A DNA stretch of 64,000 nt from Paraburkholderia sabiae (GCF_030412785.1 NZ_CP125295.1:5952001-6016000), one strand, 5' to 3'. Counted from the stretch's first letter, positions 27,221 to 36,799 are shown. A program made the numbers and translations. The notes: generated by a model from the sequence alone, not told the origin.

Positions 27221-27763
27221 ATGAGAATTCTCGGCATCGACCCAGGCTTGCGCGTGACCGGTTTCGGCGTGATCGATCAGTCCGGCCATCAGCTGACTTA
27301 CGTCACGAGCGGCGTCATCAAGACAGCCGACGCCGATCTTCCGACGCGCCTCGGCACCATTTTCGAAGGCATCTCGACACTGATCCGCCAGCATGCGCCC
27401 GACCAGGCGGCAATCGAAAAGGTGTTCGTCAACGTCAACCCGCAGTCGACGCTGCTGCTCGGTCAGGCGCGTGGCGCAGCGATTTGCGGGATGGTGGCGG
27501 GCGGCGTGCCCGTTGCCGAATACACCGCGCTTCAACTGAAGCAGGCCGTGGTCGGCTACGGACGCGCGACCAAGGAACAGATGCAGCAGATGGTCGTGCG
27601 GCTCTTGTGCCTGTCGGGCATTCCGTCGACGGACGCCGCCGACGCGCTCGGCATGGCGATCTGCCACGCGCATGGCGGCGGCACGTTGAGCACGCTGGGC
27701 GGCATTGCGCCGGCGCTCGCGAAGAAGGGCTTGCGGGTACGGCGCGGGCGGTTGGTGGGCTAA
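27221..27763 (+). CDS. ruvC: Holliday junction endonuclease RuvC
   Basis: 180-residue resolvase that cuts Holliday junctions symmetrically after RuvAB branch migration. Acidic metal ligands are visible: Asp7 (GIDPGL), Glu near residue 67 (AAIEKVF), and the Asp pair in [16 protein letters not shown]. Family-typical length. It is separated from ruvA by a convergent LysE-type gene. Confidence 0.95.
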   Translation: MRILGIDPGLRVTGFGVIDQSGHQLTYVTSGVIKTADADLPTRLGTIFEGISTLIRQHAPDQAAIEKVFVNVNPQSTLLLGQARGAAICGMVAGGVPVAEYTALQLKQAVVGYGRATKEQMQQMVVRLLCLSGIPSTDAADALGMAICHAHGGGTLSTLGGIAPALAKKGLRVRRGRLVG

Positions 27764-27775
27764 ACGCCCCCGGCG

Positions 27776-28408
27776 TCAGCGTTGTCCTGCCAGTGCGAGT
27801 CGGCACGCCAGGCCGGCGAACACCGAACTGAGCAGATACTGCGGCCAACGCGAAGGACGCTTGCCGCCAGTCAGTTTTCGGTTCAGCTTGCTGGCCAGCA
27901 GAATCACGCTGCCATTCACAAAGAAGCCGATCACATTGAGCACGGTCGCAAGCAACATGATCTGCACAGCGACCGATCCTGCCTCCGGCTTCACGAACTG
28001 TGGAAACAGCGCGAGCACGAACAGCGCAACCTTTGGATTGAGCAGGTTCGTGAACAGCCCTTGACTGAAAATTCGACCAACGGGATAGCGTCGCATCGAC
28101 GCGTCGGGTGCGAGCATCGTGCCCTCCGAGCGGAGCGTCTTCCACGCGAGATAGAGCAGGTAGGCCGCGCCCGCGAAGCGCACGATGTCGTAGGCCATCG
28201 GCGCGGCAAGAAAGAGCTGTGACAGACCGAACGCCGCGGCAAGCGCGTGGCAGTATGTGCCGACCATAATCCCGGCGAACGACGCAAAGCCCGCCGCCCT
28301 TCCCTGACTCACGCTGCGGGACGCAATCAGCAACATATCAGGACCGGGTGTGGCAGTAAGCGCGAGACACGCGCCTGAAAACAGCGCGAGCGTGGTAAGA
28401 CTGAGCAT
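27776..28408 (-). CDS. LysE/RhtB family amino-acid exporter
   Basis: 210-residue inner-membrane protein with about six helices and the family opening [21 protein letters not shown], plus the [15 protein letters not shown] block. Members export amino acids or analogues; the substrate is not readable. It sits on the opposite strand between ruvC and ruvA, with 12 bp between its stop and the ruvC stop, so it interrupts the usual ruvC-ruvA-ruvB order. Confidence 0.9.
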   Translation of the reverse strand: MLSLTTLALFSGACLALTATPGPDMLLIASRSVSQGRAAGFASFAGIMVGTYCHALAAAFGLSQLFLAAPMAYDIVRFAGAAYLLYLAWKTLRSEGTMLAPDASMRRYPVGRIFSQGLFTNLLNPKVALFVLALFPQFVKPEAGSVAVQIMLLATVLNVIGFFVNGSVILLASKLNRKLTGGKRPSRWPQYLLSSVFAGLACRLALAGQR

Positions 28409-28539
28409 CGAAGACCCCTTTTGGCCAGTGGTGGAACGTCCAAAAGGGATCTCAGTTTAAGGAGCGCGTACCGCGAGGTCAATCGGCCGCCGCTTCCGAC
28501 TTCGTCAGACGCAGCGTACGAAAGCCGATCGTGCTGCGC

Positions 28540-28545
28540 TACACT
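28540..28545 (+). promoter_or_regulatory. Candidate -10 box of ruvA
   Basis: TACACT, 28 bp before ruvA and in the divergent region with the LysE gene. It suggests ruvA has its own promoter here. No LexA box was recognised. Confidence 0.35.
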
Positions 28546-28573
28546 CGCGCTTTCCCTCTCGATTGAACCCGCC

Positions 28574-29155
28574 ATGATCGGTCGCATCGCCGGCGTCCTG
28601 CTGGAAAAGAATCCGCCTCACCTTCTGATCGACTGCAACGGTGTCGGCTACGAAGTCGATGTACCGATGAGCACGTTCTACAACCTTCCGGGAACGGGCG
28701 AAAAGGTCGTGCTGCTCACGCAGATGATCGTGCGCGAAGACGCGCATCTGCTGTATGGCTTTCTCACGCCGCAAGAGCGTTCGACGTTTCGCGAATTGTT
28801 AAAGATCACGGGTATCGGCGCGCGCATGGCGCTGGCCGTCCTGTCGGGCATGAGCGTGCAGGAACTGTCGCAGACTGTGACGATGCAGGACGCCGCGCGT
28901 CTCACGCGGGTGCCGGGCATCGGCAAGAAGACGGCGGAGCGGCTCCTGCTCGAACTGAAGGGCAAGCTCGGCGCCGACCTCGGCGCGATGGCGGGCGCCG
29001 CGTCGCAGTCCGATCATGCGTCCGACATCCTGAATGCATTGCTGGCATTGGGTTACTCCGAAAAAGAAGCGCTGGCTGCCATCAAGAACGTGCCCGCCGG
29101 CACGGGTGTTTCCGAAGGCATCAAGCTCGCTTTGAAGGCGCTGTCGAAGGCCTGA
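28574..29155 (+). CDS. ruvA: Holliday junction helicase subunit RuvA
   Basis: 193-residue subunit that clamps the four-way junction and loads RuvB. It starts [28 protein letters not shown] (OB-fold domain I), continues with two helix-hairpin-helix motifs ([15 protein letters not shown] and [16 protein letters not shown]), and ends with the domain III that regulates RuvB ([16 protein letters not shown]). ATG at 28574 is the family start; longer frames upstream are not conserved. Confidence 0.96.
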   Translation: MIGRIAGVLLEKNPPHLLIDCNGVGYEVDVPMSTFYNLPGTGEKVVLLTQMIVREDAHLLYGFLTPQERSTFRELLKITGIGARMALAVLSGMSVQELSQTVTMQDAARLTRVPGIGKKTAERLLLELKGKLGADLGAMAGAASQSDHASDILNALLALGYSEKEALAAIKNVPAGTGVSEGIKLALKALSKA

Positions 29156-29168
29156 TTTCGCGCTCGAC

Positions 29169-29203
29169 AAACGGCATGCGTGAAGCTTCGCACGCCGTTT
29201 TTT
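29169..29203 (+). terminator. Likely terminator after ruvA
   Basis: Hairpin with AAACGGC-TGCG paired to CGCA-GCCGTTT (one mismatch), ending in a T-run, 14 bp past ruvA. If functional, ruvB would depend mainly on its own promoter. Confidence 0.6.
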
Positions 29204-29212
29204 GAAACACAC

Positions 29213-29230
29213 CCTGGCCGTTCGGCCAGG
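29213..29230. repeat. CTGGCC-N4-GGCCAG inverted repeat, copy 2
   Basis: CCTGGCCGTTCGGCCAGG, an 18-bp palindrome apart from its centre, 35 bp before the ruvB ATG and 22 bp before its -10 box. It could occupy the promoter. Confidence 0.55.
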
Positions 29231-29252
29231 TCTTCGAACGGGCCGCGCGCGG

Positions 29253-29258
29253 TACAAT
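29253..29258 (+). promoter_or_regulatory. Candidate -10 box of ruvB (leaderless)
   Basis: TACAAT ends 6 bp before the ruvB ATG, so initiation would fall at the ATG itself. No Shine-Dalgarno box precedes the ATG. Confidence 0.45.
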
Positions 29259-29264
29259 GCCCGC

Positions 29265-30329
29265 ATGATCGAACACGACAAACTCGCCGCCGAACGCATC
29301 ATCGCCGCCACGCCTGTGTCGCCGAATGAGGAAGCGTTCGAGCGCGCGTTGCGCCCACGTCAGCTCGACGAATACGTCGGCCAGGAAAAGGTGCGCGGCC
29401 AGCTCGAAATTTTCATCGAGGCGGCCAAGCGCCGTTCGGAATCGCTGGATCACGTTCTGCTGTTCGGTCCGCCGGGTCTCGGCAAGACCACACTTGCACA
29501 CATCATCGCGCGCGAAATGGGCGTGAATCTGCGGCAGACGTCAGGCCCCGTGCTGGAGCGCGCAGGCGATCTCGCGGCGCTGCTGACCAATCTCGAAGCC
29601 AACGACGTGCTCTTCATCGACGAGATTCACCGGCTGTCGCCCGTCGTCGAGGAAATCCTGTATCCGGCACTCGAGGATTATCAGATCGACATCATGATCG
29701 GCGAAGGCCCCGCCGCGCGCAGCGTGAAGCTCGATCTGCAGCCGTTCACGCTGGTCGGCGCAACGACGCGTGCGGGCATGCTGACCAATCCGTTGCGCGA
29801 CCGATTCGGTATCGTCGCGCGGCTGGAGTTTTATAACGCGGAAGAACTGGCGCGCATCGTGAGCCGTTCGGCGTCGCTGCTGGGCGCGCAGATTCATCCC
29901 GATGGCGCACTGGAAATCGCGAAGCGCTCGCGCGGTACACCGCGTATCGCGAACCGGCTGCTGCGCCGCGTGCGCGATTACGCCGAAGTGAAGGCAGACG
30001 GCAATATCACCGCGAAGGTCGCGGATGCGGCGCTGAAAATGCTGGATGTCGATCCCGTCGGTTTCGATCTGATGGACCGCAAGCTGCTTGAAGCGATCCT
30101 GCACAAGTTCGATGGCGGTCCGGTCGGCGTCGACAATCTGGCGGCGGCAATCGGTGAAGAGCGCGACACGATCGAAGACGTGCTTGAGCCGTATCTGATT
30201 CAGCAAGGCTTTCTGCAACGCACGCCGCGCGGACGAGTCGCAACGATGCTGACGTATCGGCACTTCGGCCTGGCCGCACCCGATTCGGCGAGCCCGGTCC
30301 GCAATCTGTGGGATTCGGAGAAGAGCTAA
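29265..30329 (+). CDS. ruvB: Holliday junction helicase motor RuvB
   Basis: 354-residue AAA+ ATPase that drives branch migration with RuvA. Walker A GPPGLGKT at residues 68-75, Walker B in [12 protein letters not shown], sensor motif in [18 protein letters not shown], and a C-terminal winged helix ending in [17 protein letters not shown] at 29265 fits the family. Confidence 0.97.
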   Translation: MIEHDKLAAERIIAATPVSPNEEAFERALRPRQLDEYVGQEKVRGQLEIFIEAAKRRSESLDHVLLFGPPGLGKTTLAHIIAREMGVNLRQTSGPVLERAGDLAALLTNLEANDVLFIDEIHRLSPVVEEILYPALEDYQIDIMIGEGPAARSVKLDLQPFTLVGATTRAGMLTNPLRDRFGIVARLEFYNAEELARIVSRSASLLGAQIHPDGALEIAKRSRGTPRIANRLLRRVRDYAEVKADGNITAKVADAALKMLDVDPVGFDLMDRKLLEAILHKFDGGPVGVDNLAAAIGEERDTIEDVLEPYLIQQGFLQRTPRGRVATMLTYRHFGLAAPDSASPVRNLWDSEKS

Positions 30330-30384
30330 GCGGCTCCTCGGAAACAGGACACGCGGTGCGCCATGTCGCCGCGTCTTATCGAAT

Positions 30385-31056
30385 TCAACGCGCTGATTCA
30401 GGCGTCTTCTTGAAGCTGTCGTCTTCGGCGTGGCCGCCAAGATGTGTGACATCCGCCCACGACACGACCGACGCGCGGCCGTCTTCGAAATCGACCACGT
30501 TCACGCTCGTGTTCAGCAACTGATAGTTGCGCGGCGCATCCAGCGACAAACCGTTCGCGAAGCGATACACACAATCCAGCACGCCGCCATGCGCGACACA
30601 CGCAATCCGTCCATTCGGATGCGCAGCGACGATCGGTTCGAGCGCATGCAGCACGCGGTGATAGAACACGCGCTGCGATTCGCCTTCCGGCGGGTGGAAG
30701 CCAGGATCGCGCGTTTGCCATTGCGCGTACTCATCGGGAAAGCGCAGCGCGATCTCGTCGCTGTCGTGCCCCTGGAACGCGCCGTAATTGCGCTCGCGCA
30801 GGCCTTCGCTGAGTTGCAGCGGCAGTCCGAGCACATCAGCAAAAGGCTGCGCCGTTTGCTGTGCGCGCATCAGATCGCTCGAATAGATCGCGTCGAGTCG
30901 CGCGCCCTCTTTCAACTCGCGCGCAAACCGTTCAGCGAGCCGCTGGGCCTGCTCGACGCCGCTCGTCGCGAGCGGAATGTCGATGTGCCCTTGAATGCGC
31001 TTGATGCGGTTCCAGTCGGTTTCGCCGTGTCGGATGAAGAGAACTTGTGTCGCCAT
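30385..31056 (-). CDS. Histidine phosphatase family protein (GpmB/CobC-like)
   Basis: 223-residue phosphatase/mutase-fold enzyme with the catalytic LFIRHGETDWN (residues 6-16), GLRERNYGAFQGHD and a second catalytic His in CVAHGGVLDC. It belongs to the broad group annotated as GpmB-type phosphoglycerate mutases or alpha-ribazole phosphatases; the substrate is unknown. It lies 24 bp downstream of dtd on the same strand, so it is likely in one operon with tyrS and dtd. Confidence 0.88.
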   Translation of the reverse strand: MATQVLFIRHGETDWNRIKRIQGHIDIPLATSGVEQAQRLAERFARELKEGARLDAIYSSDLMRAQQTAQPFADVLGLPLQLSEGLRERNYGAFQGHDSDEIALRFPDEYAQWQTRDPGFHPPEGESQRVFYHRVLHALEPIVAAHPNGRIACVAHGGVLDCVYRFANGLSLDAPRNYQLLNTSVNVVDFEDGRASVVSWADVTHLGGHAEDDSFKKTPESAR

Positions 31057-31080
31057 GAATTCGGAACCGGAAAACGAAGA

Positions 31081-31539
31081 TTACGCGCGCGTTTGCAACC
31101 AGAACGTCACTGGACCGTCGTTGACGAGCGACACCTGCATGTCCGCGCCGAACTCGCCCGTTTCGACGATGGGATGCTTCGCCCGCGCCGCCGAGACGAA
31201 GTAGTCGAACAGCCGCTTGCCCTCGTCAGGCGGCGCGGCAGGCGTAAAACTCGGACGCAGACCGCTGTTCGTGTCGGCGGCCAGCGTGAACTGAGACACC
31301 AGCAATAAGCCGCCCGCGCTCCCCGCGCCGTCGATATTCTGCACCGGCAGATTCATCTTGCCCGCAACGTCACTGAACACGCGATAGCCGAGCAACTTGG
31401 CTAGCAGCTTGTCGGCGATGGCGTCGGTGTCGCCGCGCTCCGCGCAGACCAGCGCGAGCAGGCCTGCATCGATCGCACCCGTCACGCGATCGTCGACGCG
31501 TACTTCGGCTCGCCGCACGCGTTGTATCAGCGCGATCAT
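31081..31539 (-). CDS. dtd: D-aminoacyl-tRNA deacylase
   Basis: 152-residue editing enzyme that removes D-amino acids (and glycine) mischarged on tRNA. The family motifs SQFTLAADT (about residue 79) and the C-terminal [10 protein letters not shown] with the cross-subunit Gly-cisPro are present. It follows tyrS by 43 bp; since tyrosyl-tRNA synthetase is the classic source of D-aminoacyl-tRNA, the pairing makes functional sense. Confidence 0.95.
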   Translation of the reverse strand: MIALIQRVRRAEVRVDDRVTGAIDAGLLALVCAERGDTDAIADKLLAKLLGYRVFSDVAGKMNLPVQNIDGAGSAGGLLLVSQFTLAADTNSGLRPSFTPAAPPDEGKRLFDYFVSAARAKHPIVETGEFGADMQVSLVNDGPVTFWLQTRA

Positions 31540-31582
31540 GCGGCGCGAGCCCGTTGAGTCGCGTTCGAACGCAGGCAGCGCA

Positions 31583-32830
31583 TCATGCCGTCAACGTGAC
31601 ACGCGCAAAGCGGCGCTTGCCGACTTGCACGACGAACTCGCCCGCTTCGACCTTCAGCCCCTTGTCCGAAACGGTGGCGCCGTCGATCTTCACGCCGCCC
31701 TGCTCGATGTTGCGCAGCGCTTCGCTCGTCGACGGCACGAGGCCCGCCTGCTTCAGCAACTGGCCAATAGCCAGCGGCGCGCCCGCCAGCGTCACCGACG
31801 GGATATCGTCCGGCACGCCGCCCTTCGCACGGTGATTGAAGTCTTCGAGCGCGCGTTCGGCGTCGGCCTGCGAGTGAAAGCGCGCGACAATTTCCTGCGC
31901 GAGCAACACCTTGAAGTCGCGCGGATTGCGCCCGCCTTCGATCTCGCGCTTGTAGCCCTCGATTTCCGTCATCGGACGGAACGACAGCAGTTCGAAGTAG
32001 CGCCACATCAGCACGTCGGAGATGCTCATCAGCTTGCCGAACATGTCGGTCGGCTTCTCGCTGATACCGACGTAGTTGCCCTTCGACTTCGACATCTTTT
32101 CGACGCCGTCGAGACCTTCGAGCAGCGGCATCGTCAGAATGCACTGCTGTTCCTGGCCATACTGCTTCTGCAGTTCACGGCCGACCAGCAGGTTGAACTT
32201 CTGGTCCGTGCCACCGAGTTCGAGGTCGGCATTCAGCGCGACCGAGTCGTAGCCCTGCATCAGCGGATACAGGAATTCGTGGATCGAAATGGGCACGCCG
32301 CTCTGGAACCGCTTCGTGAAGTCTTCGCGTTCCAGAATGCGCGCGACGGTGTAACGCGATGCGAGCTTGATCATGCCGTCGGCGCCGAGCGGCATCGACC
32401 ATTCGCTGTTGTAGCGGATTTCCGTCTTCGCGCGGTCGAGCACGAGCGCGGCCTGTTCGAAGTACGTCTTCGCGTTCGATTCGATCTGCTCGCGCGTGAG
32501 CGGCGGACGCGTCGCATTGCGGCCGGACGGATCGCCAATCAGCGACGTGAAATCGCCGATCAGGAAGATCACCGTGTGGCCGAGGTCCTGCAACTGGCGC
32601 ATCTTGTTCAGCACGACGGTGTGGCCGATGTGGATGTCGGGCGCCGTCGGGTCGAGACCGAGCTTGATACGCAGCGGCGTACCTGTGGCCGCGCTCTTCG
32701 CGAGCTTTTGCGCGAACTCCTCTTCGATCAGCAGTTCGTCGACGCCGCGCTTCGTGACTTCGAGCGCGTGGCGGACTTCGTCGGTGATCGGGTAGGCGGA
32801 ATTGGGCTTGGCGGTGGACTCGGTGCTCAT
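31583..32830 (-). CDS. tyrS: Tyrosyl-tRNA synthetase
   Basis: 415-residue class I synthetase. HIGH motif at residues 67-70 (DIHIGHTV), KMSKS in [13 protein letters not shown], and a C-terminal S4 RNA-binding domain ([21 protein letters not shown]). ATG at 32830 is chosen from homology; an upstream frame to 33001 reaches into the anmK promoter region. First gene of the tyrS-dtd-phosphatase unit, divergent from anmK. Confidence 0.96.
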   Translation of the reverse strand: MSTESTAKPNSAYPITDEVRHALEVTKRGVDELLIEEEFAQKLAKSAATGTPLRIKLGLDPTAPDIHIGHTVVLNKMRQLQDLGHTVIFLIGDFTSLIGDPSGRNATRPPLTREQIESNAKTYFEQAALVLDRAKTEIRYNSEWSMPLGADGMIKLASRYTVARILEREDFTKRFQSGVPISIHEFLYPLMQGYDSVALNADLELGGTDQKFNLLVGRELQKQYGQEQQCILTMPLLEGLDGVEKMSKSKGNYVGISEKPTDMFGKLMSISDVLMWRYFELLSFRPMTEIEGYKREIEGGRNPRDFKVLLAQEIVARFHSQADAERALEDFNHRAKGGVPDDIPSVTLAGAPLAIGQLLKQAGLVPSTSEALRNIEQGGVKIDGATVSDKGLKVEAGEFVVQVGKRRFARVTLTA

Positions 32831-32954
32831 GCTGGAACGGGAGATCGCAAAAAGAGAGATTGTCCCATAGTTGCGGCGCATTGCGCCCTCTACTCGCTGC
32901 AAACGTCGGGAACTACGTCGAAGCACATTGTCCGGATTTTTCGCCGACGCGCAC

Positions 32955-32972
32955 CCTGGCCGATCGGCCAGG
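32955..32972. repeat. CTGGCC-N4-GGCCAG inverted repeat, copy 3
   Basis: CCTGGCCGATCGGCCAGG, a perfect 18-bp palindrome in the tyrS/anmK divergent region, 81 bp before anmK. Nearly identical to copy 2 before ruvB, with matching flanking ACC on the left. Confidence 0.6.
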
Positions 32973-33052
32973 TTGTTATGCAACTCGCCGTTGAGCGACA
33001 ATTCTCGACAACAGCACGCGAGAAGCGTGCGTCAGCGCTACAGGAGCACAAC

Positions 33053-34189
33053 GTGGACAACACAGGCAACAGGGCAGACGGCGTGTATTTCGGATTGATG
33101 TCGGGCACGAGCATGGACGGCGTGGACGGGGTCGCGGTCGAGTTTGCGGCGGGTAAGGCGCCCGTCGTGCGGTCGCAGGCATTCGTGGGTTTTTCCGAAG
33201 GCCTGCGCGAAGCACTGTTCCGTCTCCAGCAGCCCGGCGACAACGAAATCGAGCGCGAGGCACTGGCCGCCAACGCGCTGGCTGCACGCTACACGGTGTG
33301 CTGCCATGAGTTGCTGCGTTCGGGAAATCTGTCCGCCGCCGATGTGCGCGCGATCGGCGTGCACGGTCAGACGGTGCGGCATCGGCCCGAAAAGGGTTAC
33401 ACGCGCCAGATCAACAACCCGGCCTTGCTCGCAGAAATGACGCACATCGACGTGATCGCCGATTTCCGTAGCCGCGATGTCGCAGCGGGCGGCCAGGGCG
33501 CGCCCCTTGTGCCTGCGTTCCACGCGACGGTTTTCGGGGCGAAGAACGAGACGCGCGTGGTTTGCAACCTCGGCGGGATCAGCAATATCACGATTCTGTC
33601 GGCGAACGGGGCCGTGCGCGGCTTCGATTGCGGCCCCGCGAATGCGCTGCTCGACGAATGGGCGCACCGGCATCTGCGCAAACCCTTCGATGAGAACGGT
33701 CAGTTTGCCGCGACGGGCCAGGTGCATCGGCCGCTGTTGAACGCGTTCCTCGACGAGCCGTTTTTCGAGGCGCAACCGCCCAAGAGCACGGGGCGCGACC
33801 TGTTCAACCCGGAGTGGCTCGACGCCAAGCTGCAAGGTTTCGCCGATGTCAGTCCCGCCGACGTCCAGGCCACGCTGGTCGCGCTGACCGCCGTGACGGT
33901 CGCGCGCGAAATCGAGCGCCATGCGCCCGACTGCAAGGCCGTATATGTATGCGGTGGCGGAGCGCGCAATCCCGAGATCATGAAAGCGCTGCAGAGCGCG
34001 CTTGCGGAAAGCGGCTGTAGCGGCGTCCCGGTCATGACGACTGAGGCGCTCGGCGTGCCGCCGCACCAGGTCGAGCCGCTGGCGTTCGCGTGGCTCGCCA
34101 TGCGCTGCGTCGCGCGGGAGCCCGGGAATTTGCCGTCAGTAACCGGCGCGGCCGACGAACGGGTGCTTGGCGCGATCTATCCGCGTTGA
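33053..34189 (+). CDS. anmK: Anhydro-N-acetylmuramic acid kinase
   Basis: 378-residue sugar kinase that opens and phosphorylates 1,6-anhydro-MurNAc during cell-wall recycling. Phosphate-binding [14 protein letters not shown], the [12 protein letters not shown] block and the sugar site [13 protein letters not shown] are visible, with [14 protein letters not shown] near the end. A GTG start at 33053 is preferred: a CAGGAGC box lies 6 bp ahead and it gives a normal N terminus; the first ATG (33101) would cut into the nucleotide-binding loop. Confidence 0.93.
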   Translation: MDNTGNRADGVYFGLMSGTSMDGVDGVAVEFAAGKAPVVRSQAFVGFSEGLREALFRLQQPGDNEIEREALAANALAARYTVCCHELLRSGNLSAADVRAIGVHGQTVRHRPEKGYTRQINNPALLAEMTHIDVIADFRSRDVAAGGQGAPLVPAFHATVFGAKNETRVVCNLGGISNITILSANGAVRGFDCGPANALLDEWAHRHLRKPFDENGQFAATGQVHRPLLNAFLDEPFFEAQPPKSTGRDLFNPEWLDAKLQGFADVSPADVQATLVALTAVTVAREIERHAPDCKAVYVCGGGARNPEIMKALQSALAESGCSGVPVMTTEALGVPPHQVEPLAFAWLAMRCVAREPGNLPSVTGAADERVLGAIYPR

Positions 34190-34220
34190 GCGACTGCCCG
34201 GAAGTCGACTTGCGAAAACA

Positions 34221-34244
34221 AAAACGGGGCCGAAGCCCCGTTTT
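34221..34244. terminator. Bidirectional terminator between anmK and erpA
   Basis: Perfect 10-bp stem AAAACGGGGC / GCCCCGTTTT with a CGAA loop between two convergent genes. Confidence 0.92.
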
Positions 34245-34283
34245 ACCATCATTTGCGCGACGTAAAGCGCGAAATAGATTCGA

Positions 34284-34649
34284 TTACACCGAGAACGACG
34301 AACCGCAACCACAGGTGGTCGTGGCGTTCGGGTTCTTGATCACGAACTGAGCGCCGTTGATATCGTCCTTGTAGTCGATCTCAGCGCCCACCAAGTACTG
34401 GTAGCTCATCGAGTCGATCAGCAACTGGACGCCGCTCTTGTTCATCACGGTGTCGTCTTCGTTGATTGCTTCGTCGAAGGTGAAACCATACTGAAAGCCC
34501 GAGCAACCGCCACCCTGCACGAAAACGCGCAGTTTCAGTTCCGGGTTGCCTTCTTCTTCGATCAGTTCCTTGACCTTGTCAGCCGCTGCGTCGGTAAAGA
34601 CGAACGGTGCCGGCATCTCGGTCACGGGGGTGTCGGTCACTGCGTCCAT
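34284..34649 (-). CDS. erpA: Iron-sulfur cluster insertion protein ErpA
   Basis: 121-residue A-type Fe-S carrier that hands clusters to apo-enzymes. The three conserved cysteines are present ([11 protein letters not shown] and the C-terminal TTCGCGSSF), as is the [20 protein letters not shown] opening. N-terminal extension of about 10 residues before the family core. Monocistronic. Confidence 0.94.
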   Translation of the reverse strand: MDAVTDTPVTEMPAPFVFTDAAADKVKELIEEEGNPELKLRVFVQGGGCSGFQYGFTFDEAINEDDTVMNKSGVQLLIDSMSYQYLVGAEIDYKDDINGAQFVIKNPNATTTCGCGSSFSV

Positions 34650-34840
34650 GCGAACTCTCCAAAAAAGCTTCTAGCCGCTATTGTATTGCTCTTCCCGATA
34701 TCGTGCTGATGCCCATGAAATCAATAGGTTCTTATGCAGAACAGCTTAGGACAAGCTCGGACTGGATGTGTTACCCCTGTCCCGACGCGCCCCAAAGGCA
34801 GACGGCACGCACGATGGAAAATAAAAAGCCGAAAATAAAA

Positions 34841-34870
34841 AAGCCGCCTTCGCATCTGCGTTGGCGGCTT
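34841..34870 (-). terminator. Terminator of rplM-rpsI
   Basis: Eight-bp stem AAGCCGCC / GGCGGCTT with a T-run on the minus strand, 42 bp past the rpsI stop. Confidence 0.85.
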
Positions 34871-34912
34871 TCTGCAGCAGGCCCTGTCTGAAACAGAGCC
34901 AGCCCGAAACGA

Positions 34913-35305
34913 TTAACGCTTCGAGAACTGCTTGCGGCGACGTGCCTTGTGGAAACCGACCTTCTTACGCTCGACTTCACGTGCGTCACGCGTCACGAAG
35001 CCTGCGTTCGACAGTGCCGACTTCAGCGTTGCGTCGTAGTCCATCAGCGCGCGGGTGATGCCGTGGCGAACTGCGCCCGCCTGGCCCGTTTCACCGCCGC
35101 CCGACACGTTGACCTTGATGTCGAACGTGGCGCCGTGGTTCGTCAGTTCCAGCGGCTGGCGCACGATCATCAGCGACGTTTCGCGCGAGAAGTAGTCAGC
35201 GATGGGCTTGCCATTGACGACGATGTCGCCCTTGCCTGCCTTGATGAAGACACGAGCAACTGCGCTCTTGCGGCGGCCCGTACCGTAATTCCAGTTACCG
35301 ATCAT
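34913..35305 (-). CDS. rpsI: 30S ribosomal protein S9
   Basis: 130-residue ribosomal protein. It opens [20 protein letters not shown] and ends in the basic tail [11 protein letters not shown], which reaches into the P site. Eleven bp downstream of rplM, the universal rplM-rpsI pair. Confidence 0.98.
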   Translation of the reverse strand: MIGNWNYGTGRRKSAVARVFIKAGKGDIVVNGKPIADYFSRETSLMIVRQPLELTNHGATFDIKVNVSGGGETGQAGAVRHGITRALMDYDATLKSALSNAGFVTRDAREVERKKVGFHKARRRKQFSKR

Positions 35306-35316
35306 GTGGGCTCCCC

Positions 35317-35745
35317 TTAGATCTCGAGCGCCTTCGGCTGTTGAGCCGAGTGCGGATGCGTTGCGTCTGCGTAGACCTTCAGCTTCTTGATCATCGCGTA
35401 GCCCAGCGGGCCCTTCGGCAGCATGCCCTTGACCGCCTTCTCGAGCGCACGGCCCGGGAAGCGTTCTTGCATCTTGCCGAACGTCGTTTCATAGATACCG
35501 CCCGGGTAGCCCGAGTGGCGATAGTACTTCTTGTCCGTGGTCTTGTTGCCCGTGACCTTCAGCTTGCCGGCGTTGATAACGATGATGAAATCACCGGTGT
35601 CGACGTGCGGAGTGAACTCAGGCTTGTGCTTGCCGCGAAGACGGTGTGCCACTTCGCTGGCGACACGGCCGAGAACCTTATCCGTCGCGTCAATCACAAA
35701 CCATTCACGCGTCACCTCATGGGCTTTTGCGGAAAACGTCTTCAT
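35317..35745 (-). CDS. rplM: 50S ribosomal protein L13
   Basis: 142-residue ribosomal protein with the family blocks [35 protein letters not shown] and [13 protein letters not shown]. First gene of the rplM-rpsI operon, with a leader of about 110 nt from the predicted promoter. In E. coli L13 represses its own mRNA; a comparable site in this leader is possible but not recognised. Confidence 0.98.
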   Translation of the reverse strand: MKTFSAKAHEVTREWFVIDATDKVLGRVASEVAHRLRGKHKPEFTPHVDTGDFIIVINAGKLKVTGNKTTDKKYYRHSGYPGGIYETTFGKMQERFPGRALEKAVKGMLPKGPLGYAMIKKLKVYADATHPHSAQQPKALEI

Positions 35746-35863
35746 GATCGATCCAAAAAATTAGTGCTGCGCCCAGTGTTTTTCCTGCTTGTATGTGCGC
35801 TTCGAGGCGCGTGCAGGCTCTCCCTGTTCTTCCTCCGCGGGCACGATTGCGGAAAAGCTGATG

Positions 35864-35893
35864 ATTATAAAGGATTTTGCCTCAAAGAGTCAA
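35864..35893 (-). promoter_or_regulatory. Promoter of rplM-rpsI
   Basis: Minus-strand TTGACT (35888-35893), 18-bp spacer and a perfect TATAAT (35864-35869). One of the two best sigma70-type promoters in the window. Confidence 0.8.
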
Positions 35894-35923
35894 AACATGA
35901 GAGGCAACCGGGGAAGGATGGAC

Positions 35924-36015
35924 GAAAAAAAGCCCGAACTAGCGGTTCGGGCTTAATCCACCTTAGGAGGAGGGTGGAGGAGACATGCGGAGATTGTCGA
36001 ACTGCGACAACCAAT
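35924..36015 (-). ncRNA. Predicted small RNA with anti-Shine-Dalgarno loop (about 92 nt)
   Basis: A near-consensus promoter (36022-36050) and a strong intrinsic terminator (stem AAGCCCGAAC / GTTCGGGCTT at 35930-35954, then six T residues) bracket about 92 nt with no ORF. Three stem-loops are visible: TTGTCG-CAGTT-CGACAA; CCACC-CTCCTCCTAA-GGTGG; and the terminator. The second loop CUCCUCCUAA is complementary to the Shine-Dalgarno core AGGAGG, and the linker before it (CUCCGCAUGUCUCCU) is also CU-rich. This layout suggests a trans-acting sRNA that blocks ribosome binding. I cannot match it to a named family. Confidence 0.72.
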
Positions 36016-36021
36016 GAACAG

Positions 36022-36050
36022 ATTATATGGGCGCAGCTTGTGCAACGCAA
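36022..36050 (-). promoter_or_regulatory. Promoter of the predicted small RNA
   Basis: Minus-strand TTGCGT (36045-36050), exactly 17 bp spacer, perfect TATAAT (36022-36027). Predicted start at A36015. Confidence 0.75.
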
Positions 36051-36303
36051 GAACATTTGCAATGCGAAATTCGATTTCATAATTTGAAATCCACCAACCG
36101 TCTTCACATCGGGCGCCATCCGGTTTGAAAACAATGGGTTGCTTGATTTTCAGCGATCCGGCACCCAAGTTGATGTCAGGCAGCAATCTCAAAATGGTCC
36201 GTGCTATCCCCTATGCGCGGAACATGCGGCGGCGCAACATACAACCCCGACCGCGCATAAGCTGCGACCGATGTCGCTCCGGGCGAGCCACCATCGGTCG
36301 GGC

Positions 36304-36309
36304 TACAAT
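36304..36309 (+). promoter_or_regulatory. Candidate -10 box of osmC
   Basis: TACAAT, 39 bp before the osmC ATG; no convincing -35 box. Confidence 0.4.
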
Positions 36310-36348
36310 GCGCTTCTCGAATTCAAGCTTGTCAGACGGAGTACACGC

Positions 36349-36771
36349 ATGGAATGCAAAGTCAGCTGGATGGGTCAGGACGGCATGGCATTCGCCGCCG
36401 AAACGGGCAGCGGCCACCTCGTCGCGATGGACGGCGCGCCGGAAGGCGGCGGCCGCAATCTGGCGCCGCGTCCCATGGAAATGGTGTTGCTCGGCACGGG
36501 CGGCTGCACCGCGTACGACGTTGTGATGATCCTGAAGAAAAGCCGTCAGGAAATCAGCGGCTGTTCGGTGACGCTGAAAGCCGAGCGCGCAAGCGAAGAC
36601 CCGAAGGTGTTTACCAAGGTCCACTTCCACTTCACGGTGACGGGCAAGAACCTGAATCCGTCGACGGTGGAACGCGCGATCAATCTGTCGCACGACAAAT
36701 ATTGCTCGGCGTCAATCATGATCGCGAAGACAGCCGAACTCACGCATTCGTTCGATATCGTCGCGGACTGA
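36349..36771 (+). CDS. OsmC family protein
   Basis: 140-residue OsmC/Ohr-fold protein. Members are thiol peroxidases with two redox cysteines; here one lies in LLGTGGCTAYDVVM (residue about 51) and the other in LSHDKYCSASIMI (about residue 117). This is the YhfA-like subgroup rather than Ohr. ATG at 36349 (MECKVSW) is the family start; the open frame continues upstream only into a non-conserved region. Convergent with rnpB. Confidence 0.9.
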   Translation: MECKVSWMGQDGMAFAAETGSGHLVAMDGAPEGGGRNLAPRPMEMVLLGTGGCTAYDVVMILKKSRQEISGCSVTLKAERASEDPKVFTKVHFHFTVTGKNLNPSTVERAINLSHDKYCSASIMIAKTAELTHSFDIVAD

Positions 36772-36799
36772 GTCCAGACCGGAATCGGCGTGTCAATAA

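Noticed and set aside
35985..36017. Ten-codon ORF MRRLSNCDNQ on the plus strand after a very strong AGGAGGAGGG box
   Set aside because: The purine-rich box is just the complement of the predicted sRNA's CUCCUCC loop; no plus-strand promoter is evident.
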